A DNA stretch of 64,000 nt, from NCBI GenBank assembly GCA_009746045.1, contig RPFO01000667.1:1538252-1602251 (forward strand), given 5' to 3'. Origin of the DNA: Mesostigma viride. Its lineage: Eukaryota > Streptophyta > Mesostigmatophyceae > Mesostigmatales > Mesostigmataceae. Positions 1 through 10,900 of this stretch are shown in pieces. Position numbers and translations under genes: made by a program. How positions within the stretch are numbered: the first letter of the stretch is position 1; the number at the start of each line of letters is the position of its first letter. The notes beneath the pieces were generated by a model. It saw nothing but the letters and a program-made list of their open reading frames with translations. It made no database searches and was not told where the DNA came from.

Positions 1-552
1 TGCATCTGCGCGCAAGCCGGGCCCGCGCCCGCGGCCGAGCCGGTCGAAATCCAAGCCAGGCCCCGCGACGCCCAGCGTGCCAAGGACACACCCGAGGCAT
101 CCAATCGAAAGCCGGCCGTGTCACGGCAGCCCCCCGACGCGTCGTCGTCGGGGATGCCTAGCCTGTTTTTCACGAGCTCCGCGGCGCAGGGTCCCAAGTC
201 GGGGGCGTCGTCGCGAGACGGGAACAGCGCAACGCCACCCGTTGATGACTACGGGCCCTCCGAAGAAGGCGTCCGTGAAGCGATCATGAAGGGGGACCTG
301 GCCGCCGTCACCCGGCTCATGGCCCAGCACGACCTGGATGCCAACTATATGGACGGCAACAACATGACGCTGCTCCACGTGGCGGCCATGTTTAACCGCA
401 CGGACATCGTGTTTGCGCTGCTCAAGGCCGGAGCAGATCCCACAATCGAAAACGGGCAAGGGGAGACTCCTGTGGATTGCGCCCCCGCGATGCTTCAGGC
501 CAAGATGCGGGCGCACGTGGCGGTGATGCCCAAGACTGCGGAGGCGCAGTAG
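1..552 (+). CDS. Ankyrin-repeat protein, 3' end only
   Basis: The frame is open from the first base of the window to a TAG at 550-552, so this is the C-terminal 183 codons of a gene or exon that begins upstream. A GTG at 118 and a Met at codon 51 are not convincing starts. Residues about 1-85 are Pro/Ser/Arg-rich linker. Residues about 90-165 form about two ankyrin repeats, recognisable by the TLLHVAAMFNR and ALLKAGADPTIENGQGETP signatures with the usual helix-turn-helix spacing. The protein ends about 15 residues after the last repeat. Ankyrin repeats mediate protein-protein contacts; the partner and the full-length family cannot be told from this fragment. No transmembrane segment is seen. 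An intron could lie at the left edge. Confidence 0.7.
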   Translation, partial: CICAQAGPAPAAEPVEIQARPRDAQRAKDTPEASNRKPAVSRQPPDASSSGMPSLFFTSSAAQGPKSGASSRDGNSATPPVDDYGPSEEGVREAIMKGDLAAVTRLMAQHDLDANYMDGNNMTLLHVAAMFNRTDIVFALLKAGADPTIENGQGETPVDCAPAMLQAKMRAHVAVMPKTAEAQ

Positions 553-1980
553 TGAAGCACACATAGCGGACTCAATTAACACACATGACAACCAACTAAT
601 TAGCTTGCTCTGTATTGGCTATGTCAACTTAAAACTGTCTTAATAAGCTTAATTAGCACATGTTTAGTTCTCGCAGTTAGTGGTGGTTATCTGAGGGTCT
701 CTGCGGGCTGCACCATGGAGAGGAAGATGTCAAGTGGGATAACTGATATTTATATACAGTAGAAAGGGATCTACAAGAGATGTTGTTGCAATTGCAAGCG
801 ATGTTTGTGCAATTCATGCCCCAGTTGGGACTTCAAATTTGATGCTATCTGTATCAGAGATGTGACTTTGTTGCGTGCATGTGGCCTGGCTGCATCCCCA
901 GAATCCCATCAGGTACATTGGGCTGGCTCAATTTATGAAGGCACCTTGCACGAACGGAGTTGCTGTGCATGCGCATTGCGGCATGAAATTCTGCAAGGCG
1001 TGGCAAGAAACAGGCACAGTGCCCCATGAATTACCCTAGTTGCTCGGGTTTGCCATTTAACCCCGACTAGGTTGTCCCTAGTTCTCAAATTCTCAAATTG
1101 TCAAAATTGTCACTTTATTCATGCCGCAAGGGCCGTCAAGCCGCGAGCCCTATCTTATGGACCACCTACGGACTACCTGCGGACTACCTGCGGACTGCTT
1201 GAAGCGGTGTCGCCGGGCAACAAGTTCCGTAACTTGCCAAACTCGCTTGTTTTTGCCGCTGCGCCGTTTTCTACTTCTTTTTTGTCAATGGCTTGCGTTG
1301 GGTAATTCATCGACGAGCATCGACGGTGCAATCCGACGGCGGAGAATAAGTTCGCCACAGCATGCACAGCGCGATGCAACGGCTCTTTTCCATGTACAAC
1401 GTGAGATGCAAAGTTGTCATCGCTGACCGGAAATTCTGTCCAACCCCGTCGTACAGTACTACCAATCAACTGCTTCTCTGCCTTTTAACCGTCGAATGCA
1501 TGATCGATCGATCTAGAAACGTCTCCGCGACTCTTCTGCGACTTCAGTACTTTCCGTCACCTTTGACATGTTGTCGTACAATACTACACATTCACACCAA
1601 TAGAAACTCGTCTCCAATAATATATCTCGATAGACGCATGCCTCTTATTTAATTGCAAGGTACCCAACAATTAATGATCGGCCCCCGCCCTCTGACAATT
1701 TGACAATTGACAAAAAGAAGCCAATTTTGATCCGACTGCTCGGGGGCAGGGCTGCAAGTGAATGTACCAATCAGCCACGGGCTTGCCAGTTATTTAATTT
1801 ATGGATGGGCTTGACAACAAATATTGCATAGGTCAGTTGCTAGCACAGCCCAACCCTGACCATCAGGTGTACACATTTCTCGAGAATCCATGGGCGTCAC
1901 TTGGCCCATCCTCTGACTCCCCTAGTAGGAACCTTGCAACAAGTACACACATCCGGGACAACGTAGAGAGGGGATGTAAT
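553..1980. other. Intergenic, no gene recognised
   Basis: About 1.4 kb between the ankyrin gene and the 3' end of HEATR6. It is AT-richer than the flanking exons, and its short ORFs look random. A short tandem iteration (GGACTACCTGC and variants) lies at 1158-1200. TTGTCAA/TTGACAA-type words recur at 1090-1110 and 1695-1712. No RNA gene or retroelement core was seen. Confidence 0.6.
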
Positions 1981-4900
1981 TTAGACCCCACCCATCAATG
2001 AACCCAGTTCCGCGCACTCAGCCGTGAGCGCTCCCATGCCCAGGGACGTGGACAGCCTGGCCAGGGACGTGAGGGCCCCGCCCAGGGTTTCAATGCCACC
2101 CCCCGTCACAACGCCGCCCCCAAAATCCTCTCCACTGCACCCAGCTGCTCTGACCACCTGACCACTAGTGTCTACCTTATCCGGTACCTCGGGGTGATCC
2201 CTACTGGGGGCTGATAGCTGGGGACCATGAGCCCTTGCGTCCCCACGCTTTCCTTGGGCTGGGCCAGCCTCTAAGCGGCCGCGCTCGGAATGGGCACCGG
2301 AGGTGTCGGACGGAGGCATGCGATTGGTTGATTGGATGGTCGATGCATGACTGGACCTAGGCAACGCGGTGGCGGCGTGACTGGAACTAGGCATGGCGGT
2401 TGAGGCATGACAAGCGCTCGGCTCGGTGGCCCCGTGTGGCATCGAGGAATCCCTCCCACCATGGCGAGGATGCTCCACATGCACGGTTGATTCCCGTTGA
2501 CCCCTAGGGACGAACTCACTCTCCCATGCAGCCCGGCGCGCCTGCACCAACGGGCGCAGCCAATCACGGACCAGCAAGGCGCCGGCGGCTTCCAACGTGC
2601 CCCGCAAGTCCTCGGCATCCTCCTGTGGCCGCGCGAGTGCCAGCAGGTGGGCCAGGCAGCCGCTCAACGCCGCACGCAGGGCGGGGCGGTACTTGTATTC
2701 CGTGGGGTCCGGCCGCGCGTTGCTCGCCTCCAAGTCGGAGCCCCCAGTAGCGGGACTTGGGCCAGGCCGCGTGCTGTTTGCACCCGCACCGCTTGAGTCG
2801 GGACGGGGGCCAGTATGGGAGATGCTTGCATCGGGGCATTGTGGTTCGCTAACAGGAGTGATGACGGACATTTCTGTGCGTGCGCCAGCATCAGGGGGGC
2901 CACTCGCCTCATGGGGCTCGCTGCCGGCAGAAGCCACAGGCTCCCTACTGTCGGCCGCGAGCCCGCGTCCATGCGCCAGCCCGCCACCTGTACCATGCCC
3001 ATACCAGCCGCCGCTCGCAGACTCACTGCCACCACCCGCCCCGTGGCCGGAGTACTCGGCGACCACGGCTCGCGCGACCAGGGCTGTCACGGGGGCGAGC
3101 AGGGGCCCGAACGCCGCGCGGCTCGCGGGGTTGCACAGCGCGCCGGCCGCGTGGATGCGAATCTTGAAGTTGTCGGAGCGGGTCAGGAGGGAGGCGAGGG
3201 GGAGTAGCAGCCGGCGCGGATCGTGCTCCGAATTACCAATCTGGGGATTACTGGCGGTTGTTATCGGACTGCACCGGGGATGACAATGCCAAGGACTGCA
3301 TGAGCGATGACACTCACATGGCGGCTCGTGCGCTGGTCGATCGGGATCACCCTGGGACCTGTAATTCTCGCAGCAGCACTGGGCAGAGGTGTGGTGGTCG
3401 GGAGAACACTGGGGGTGATCATCCTCGGAACAGCGTTGGGAGGGATCATGGTCGTCAGGGGAGGAGCGCCTGCGGGGACGCTGCTGGCAACCGCCCTCCT
3501 GGTGGCCACCTCCCCCCTGGTGGCGGAACAATGGGAGCGACCCCAGCGTGGCGTTGCCCAGGATGCAGGCGACCGCATAGCAGGCGTTCCACTGGACCTT
3601 GGGCGTGCCCGTGGAGAGGGAGGCGTGGAGGGTGGACAGCAGGTCGCCCAGCCAGCTGGTGCCGGTGTTATGGTTGTTGCTGCTCTTGGTTCCGCTGCTG
3701 CTGCTGCTGCTGCTGCTACTGCCGTTGCTGTGGTTGCTCTGGCTGATGCTTTCAATATGGCTGCCACTCTCCATGCCATTGCTGCGGTCGCTGCTGCTGT
3801 TGTTGTTGCTTTCACTGCCGCTGCCGCTGCCCCTGTTGCAACTGCTGCTATTGCTGCTGCCGCTGATGCTGCAGTCAGGGCGGCCCCCCTTAATCACGGC
3901 ATCCCTGCCAGTGCCGCTTGCTGCGCCCTTGTCCACAGAGCCACCCTGTGCCGTCGCCAGCGAGGCACTACAACAAAACTCCCTGGAACGCCGCCCCTGG
4001 ATGGGTTCACCGTGGCTGGCGGTGGTTGGCGGTGGTTGCGCGTGGTTGGGGGTGGAAGAGAGGTGTGGCGTCCCTTCTCCTTCTTCCAAGTGTCGTGTCG
4101 GCGCGAACGAGGGGGCCGCCAAGAACCCTGGAGGGGGTTCCCTAGAGCCCTGGCCTTTGCTAGGCCTTGGGTAGGTGGTGGCTTGTGTGGGCTTGCTGCC
4201 AACAGCTAGCGTAAGCTGGCCGTTTGTTGAAGAAAGGGGCTGGTCGTTTGGTATAGAGAGGGGCTGGCCGCTTGGTATAGAGAGCGGGTGGCAGCTGGCC
4301 GGGAAGGAGGCCAAATCGGCCGGGAATGACCCAAAGTCGACGAACTTGGCCAAGTTGCCGAGCGCCCTCACCGCGTGCGCGCGCACCTTGTCGTTGTCGT
4401 CTGCTGCACGCAGCGCACAGGTGACGAGGGCAGAGAGCGCCCACGCGGGGACATAGCCGGGGGCGGCGGCAGCGGCGGGGGTGGTGACAGCAGCGCTGCC
4501 GTGGGGTGATGGCTGCAATCAGGGGAGGAAAGAATGGATGCATAAAGGGGAGATAAATAAATAAGTAGATAGATACATTTGCAGGTTGTCAAACAGGGGC
4601 CACACTAAACGACACTCGTGGTAGTTTAGCCTTGGCTTCTGGCTTTCGCCATATGTTCAGGGGTAAGAAGAGGGAGGGTGAAGACTGGCTGCATCCGGAG
4701 AAGGGGATGGGGTAGAGGAAGAGGGGGAAATAGGGACAGATAGGTACACAAAGGCGTTTGAACACGCCAAAGTTTCAATCTGCTATTACTTAATACTTAT
4801 AAAACGTCAATGAGACAACCAGCGCAGGCATGGCATTACTATACTACAGTGACCATAACATCAATGAGACAACCAGCGCAGGCCAGTACTCTGGAGAATC

Positions 4901-7900
4901 CGGACCATGGTAGCTCGAGCTCGAGCCTGCTGTTATCTTATCCGGGCTTGTCAACATCCTTATATAAACTTGCTTCTACTTATTCCAGTATCGTACCAAA
5001 CTATTTCCCTTGCTGTATACGTTCCGAGGTGGGAAGTGTGCATGACATGGGTTGGATGCAGAAACGCGCAAGGTGAGACAAAGCGCATCTCGATACTTAA
5101 AGCCCGCAGACATTGAGACGAGTCGTGAAGGTCAGGGTGTTGTGGGTATGCGACGTGATGGGCAGATGGGCTGACGGATGTGACGGACGTACAAACTTGC
5201 TCTCTCGTGGATAGCCAGGGGCGAGGCAAAACGGAGAATACTTCGTAGGAGACGGTAGCCGCTACTAGAAGACGTAGCACGCGGTGGAGACAGGACCCCC
5301 CACCCAAAAATAGATATCATAGGTACCCGTAGCGATGAAATGAGACAACCAGCTGGTCAATGCATCCATATTCATGATATAAGGCTCATCACCAATGCCC
5401 TACCCCAAGATAAGCCCCCCCCCCCAAAAAAAAGCGACGAGTAGCAATGCATCCATATTCATGATATAAGGCTCATCACCAATGCCCTACCCCAAGATGA
5501 GGCTGAAAAAAAAAAAAAAAAAAAAAGGGCTCAACCCCAAACACATGTCCCGAGATGACCACCCTGTGTCCACACCAGCCTGCGTCCACACCAGCCTGCA
5601 CACATGCCTACCCAGGGTGCATGCCTACCCAGCCTTAGTCGCCCTTCCACACTAAGGAAGCGCTGGCACCCGAAGCAAACAAGGGGTACCCTTGCCAAGT
5701 AGGCAAGTGGTGGCTGAACCTATTTCATGGATGTGGGTAAACTAGACTAGCGTGCATACATACTTTTTTAACCATACTGTTTTATACAGTATCTCATTAA
5801 TACTATACTACATATTACTACTATTACTACTATACTATTTCAAATAGTAGTATTAAAACTACCAACGAGTACCCAAACCTACAAATTTCATGGGAAGGGG
5901 TTTGCCTTGCAATGTCGTAGACTGTAGGTGTGCTATACATACTAAACCAACTTTAGTCAGTACTACTATTTAATTAGTAGTATTGCAGTACTATCTATCT
6001 TTAATAGACAGTCATACACAGACGGTGGGTATGTCACGGTGGACAGGTCCTCGATGCACACAGACTTTAGGGTTTAGGGTTCAGGGCTTAAGAGTTCAGG
6101 TATCAACAAACAGCCTGGCTAGTGCGCGCCGCCGGACACTGCACCTGAGCGTACTGCTCCCCCTCCTCCCCCAATGAAGTGCCGCATGCGCCGTGGCTGA
6201 GAGCGGAGAAGGCAGCGAAGGCATGAGAAGGTGCATGCTAATAATAGTAACATATTGATTATGAATCAGATGCGTGCGATTATACCTACACAGGCCCATG
6301 ACTACACATACACATACGCCATTCCTACACATGCCCATCATGTACCTGAGTGTGCCCCCCCGACCGCGGTCGCATGTGCTGGCATGCCCCGTGGCTGAGC
6401 GCCGAAAAGGTGTCGCACAGGTTGGCCAGCGCCCACGCGGCGCTCATGCGTACGTGCAGCGTGCGCTGTGTTGGGAGGGGGAGGGGAAGGGGAAGGGGAA
6501 GGGGAAGGGGAAGGGGAAGGGGAAGGGGAAGGGGAAGGGGAAGGGGAAGGGGAAGGGAAGGGAAGGGGAAGGGGAAGGGAAGGGGAAGGGGAAGGGAAGG
6601 GGAAGGGGAAGGGGAAGGGGAAGGGGAAGGGGAAGGGGAAGGGGAAGGGAAGGGGAAGGGGAAGGGGAAGAAGGGGAAGGGAAGGGGAAGGGGAAGGGAA
6701 GGGAAGGGGAAGGGGAAGGGGAAGGGAAGGGGAAGGGGAAGGGGAAGGGGAAGGGGAAGGGGAAGGGGAAGGGAAGGGGAAGGGAAGGGAAGGGGAAGGG
6801 GAAGGGGAAGGGGAAGGGGAAGGGGAAGGGAAGGGAAGGGGAAGGGGAAGGGAAGGGAAGGGGAAGGGGAAGGGGAAGGGGAAGGGAAGGGAAGGGGAAG
6901 GGAAGGGGAAGGGGAAGGGGAAGGGGAAGGGAAGGGGAAGGGAAGGGGAAGGGGAAGGGAAGGGGAAGGGAAGGGGAAGGGGAAGGGGAAGGGGAAGGGG
7001 AAGGGGAAGGGGAAGGGGAAGGGGAAGGGGAAGGGGAAGGGAAGGGGAGGGGAAGGGGAAGGGGAAGGGGAAGGGGAAGGGGAAGGGGAAGGGAAGGGGA
7101 AGGGGAAGGGGAAGGGGAAGGGGAAGGGGAAGGGAAGGGGAAGGGGAAGGGGAAGGGGAAGGGGAAGGGGAAGGGGAAGGGGAAGGGAAGGGGAAGGGAA
7201 GGGGAAGGGGAAGGGAAGGGAAGGGGAAGGGGAAGGGGAAGGGGAAGGGGAAGGGGAAGGGGAAGGGGAAGGGGAAGGGGAAGGGAAGGGGAAGGGAAGG
7301 GGAAGGGGAAGGGGAAGGGAAGGGGAAGGGGAAGGGGAAGGGGAAGGGGAAGGGGAAGGGGAAGGGAAGGGGAAGGGGAAGGGAAGGGGAAGGGAAGGGG
7401 AAGGGGAAGGGAAGGGGAAGGGAAGGGAAGGGGAAGGGGAAGGGAAGGGGAAGGGGAAGGGGAAGGGGAAGGGGAAGGGAAGGGGAAGGGGAAGGGAAGG
7501 GGAAGGGGAAGGGGAAGGGGAAGGGGAAGGGGAAGGGGAAGGGGAAGGGGAAGGGGAAGGGGAAGGGGAAGGGAAGGGGAAGGGAAGGGGAAGGGGAAGG
7601 GGAAGGGGAAGGGGAAGGGGAAGGGAAGGGAAGGGAAGGGGAAGGGGAAGGGGAAGGGAAGGGGAAGGGGAAGGGAAGGGAAGGGGAAGGGAAGGGGAAG
7701 GGAAGGGGAAGGGGAAGGGGAAGGGGAAGGGGAAGGGGAAGGGGAAGGGGAAGGGGAAGGGAAGGGGAAGGGAAGGGGAAGGGGAAGGGAAGGGGAAGGG
7801 GAAGGGAAGGGGAAGGGGAAGGGGAAGGGGAAGGGGAAGGGGAAGGGGAAGGGGAAGGGAAGGGGAAGGGAAGGGGAAGGGAAGGGGAAGGGAAGGGGAA

Positions 7901-10900
7901 GGGGAAGGGAAGGGGAAGGGGAAGGGGAAGGGGAAGGGGAAGGGGAAGGGGAAGGGGAAGGGGAAGGGAAGGGGAAGGGGAAGGGGAAGGGGAAGGGGAA
8001 GGGAAGGGAAGGGGAAGGGGAAGGGAAGGGGAAGGGGAAGGGGAAGGGGAAGGGAAGGGAAGGGAAGGGGAAGGGGAAGGGGGGGAAGGGGAAGGGGAAG
8101 GGGAAGGGGAAGGGAAGGGGAAGGGAAGGGGAAGGGAAGGGGAAGGGGAAGGGGAAGGGGAAGGGGAAGGGAAGGGGAAGGGGAAGGGAAGGGGAAGGGG
8201 AAGGGGAAGGGGAAGGGAAGGGGAAGGGAAGGGGAAGGGGAAGGGGAAGGGGAAGGGGAAGGGGAAGGGAAGGGGAAGGGGAAGGGGAAGGGAAGGGGAA
8301 GGGGAAGGGGAAGGGGAAGGGGAAGGGAAGGGAAGGGGAAGGGGAAGGGGAAGGGGAAGGGGAAGGGGAAGGGAAGGGGAAGGGGAAGGGAAGGGGAAGG
8401 GGAAGGGGAAGGGGAAGGGGAAGGGGAAGGGGAAGGGGAAGGGGAAGGGGAAGGGGAAGGGGAAGGGTAGATGCCGGCAATCACGTGGGGATTCATGAAC
8501 AGAAACAGGAGTAAGTGGGCACAATGAATATTTAGAAACTGGGCGCACACGGGCGAGTGCTCATGCGCACCATGAGCTCATGGAGCGTGTGCTGCCCCTC
8601 GGGGAATTTGCAACACAGCTTGTCGAAACAGGCGAAAACTTGATGTAAGCAAACGACGTGACGATGACAAGGCGACAGGACGACTGCTCACGCGCACATG
8701 GACTGCTTGATTGGTTGGTCCAGTACGTAACACGTGTCCAATGCATTTGTTCAGACCATGCCCACATGGACAAGCTCTGTCGTCTACCAACAAAGGCACT
8801 CTCTTCACTTGGCTCTTCCATTGGCTGGTCCATTAAGTACTACTCACACATCTCCAACGTAGTCTCATACCAATTAACAAGGCTCTTTCAGCTCCCAAGC
8901 ATGTGCTGGGTTGTGAACTATTCACCTCCGGAGAAACTACTTGTTGTTCATTATTAACGATTTCCTTTCGAAGAAACCATTTACGACAGAGTCCGAGGTA
9001 ATAACTGACCTAGTGAGTGAAGGCAGCCATGCAAAAGAGAAATACGAGGGCGCAAACTCAGAGAAAGGATCGACGGACAAAGAAGGGAAGCATGGGCAGC
9101 GAAAAAGTGAAAGAGCTGGAGGGAGAAGGCACGCCGAGGCTGAAGGCTAGCTTGACCTCGCTAAGACTGACTTAGCTTGGCTTGTAAGAAAAGAACTAGA
9201 TTGAAATCGGAGCATGCTAGCTTCGCAAGAGGACAACCTTTCACGTCACGCACGAAGGGTAACAGCATGGACCAAGGCTCATAGCATGCACCAAGGCTAA
9301 TAGCATGGACCAAGGCTCGCTGCTACATGACCTCCCCACGGAGGCATGTTATAATTTATAATTTAAGGCTCGTAGCATGCACCAAGGCTAATAGCATCCC
9401 CCAAGGCTCATAGCATCCCCCATTAGGCTCATAGCATGGACCAAGGCTCATAGAATGCGCCAAGGCTCTTAGCGTGCACCACCTCTCATACCACACAGCA
9501 ATGCTCATGACACACACTGGTCATAGCAAGCATGCACAAGCCATACCTGCTGCAGTGAGTTTGCCAGAATCGCTGTAACACCCCGCGTGGACTCCGCGTC
9601 CAGCAGCTCCGCAAAGGGAGGGCACACGAGCACCCCCAGCAGCCGGCACACCGCCGCCTGCACCGCCGCCGAGCCCCCAACACCCGCGCTGCTGTCCCCG
9701 GCAGTAGGCTCACTGCCGCCATGGATGCTGCTGGCATGCTGCCCCCCCTTAATGCCGTCATCCCCAGGAGGGCGAGACTGCAACGACGACGACGACGACG
9801 ATGCACCCCCGGCCTCGAGCCCGCCCCCATGGGGAGAACCAGACGGCAAGGTGACGAACTCCCCAGCCTCCAGCGCGGCTTGCAGGAACCACTGGCGCAC
9901 GTCACCTTGCAGGCCCGAAAATGCACGCCGGGGCACGAGCGCCATCACAAGCAGTGCAGCGGAGACGATGGCGGGGGACGTGCTGTGCGCCAGTGCGCAG
10001 GGAAGCACGCGTGTCGCTGCCACTGTCCACGCGTCCCTCAGCGCGGCAACCCCGTCGTCCTCTCGCGACTCACTTCCCATCATTTCGGTAATGCCATCAT
10101 CAAGGCCACACAAGACGGCTTCCTTGCCCATGTCAGCCCGCAAAGGCTGTGTGCTGACAGGGCACGCGCTACCACTTCTCACATCTGCCCCATCCGTCCC
10201 CGCACCTGCTCGTAGACCCCATCCCTGGGCGCCTCTGGAGGGCCGCCGCGCCTGGGCGAGGGAGGGCTCGGAACAGTTGACGTCGTTGACCGCGGGCCCC
10301 GCCAGCGATAATGCCACCATGTTACCATTACCGCCGCCGCCGCCATGACCACCATCGTCGTCGCCGCCGCCGCCCCCCCCCAGGTGTAGCGCGTCCCCAG
10401 TCCGTGCGCACTCGCCGAACAAGCGCAGCGCGTGGACCGCCAGCTTCTCTGCGACGCCGCCGGCACCGCCACCAAGTCCTGTCAGTGGGGAGTGGGCGTG
10501 GGCATGGGCTGGGGCAGGCGCAGCCGAGACGGCGGCGGCCGAGTCCAAGGAGCAGGCGCCTGCAGATGCCCCTCGCATCCCTGGCTGCATACAGCGTGAG
10601 GATGCCCGTTCGCCCTCCTCCCCGCCCCTCCCCCTGCCTCCCCCGCTCTCCCCCCTCCCCCCCTGCCTGGCTCCACACCCACCGTTGACCCCGTGAGGCA
10701 ACGCACCCGAACCAGATGCTTGGAGACCGGCCAAAGGAGAGACCAAACGAGAGGTCAAAGGGGAGAGACCGGCCAGCTGGTTGCCTTGCAAGGACATCGC
10801 GTACCCTCCGTCCTGCAAAGACATCGCCCCCCCCAAGCTTTGTGAGGCGATGGGAAGGCTCGGCTCACACGGTGGTTGCCTCGCAGAGCGATTGGAGGCG

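Larger units (their letters stand above)
4513..6345 (-). other. HEATR6 second intron, repeat-littered
   Basis: 1833 bp between the 120-bp exon and the last exon. It contains two copies of the word TCAATGAGACAACCAGCGCA (4808 and 4861); the second continues into an edge fragment of the repeat family found at 22, 25.7 and 48.7 kb. It also has a direct duplication of about 55 bp (5358-5412 and 5446-5500) followed by poly-A, and AT-rich stretches with no coding potential. Confidence 0.6.

Noticed and set aside
6274-8550. Very long open frames on both strands through the purine array (over 670 codons in several frames)
   Set aside because: Six frames are open at once, purely because (GGGGAA)n lacks stops; the peptides are simple repeats and the array is intronic in HEATR6.
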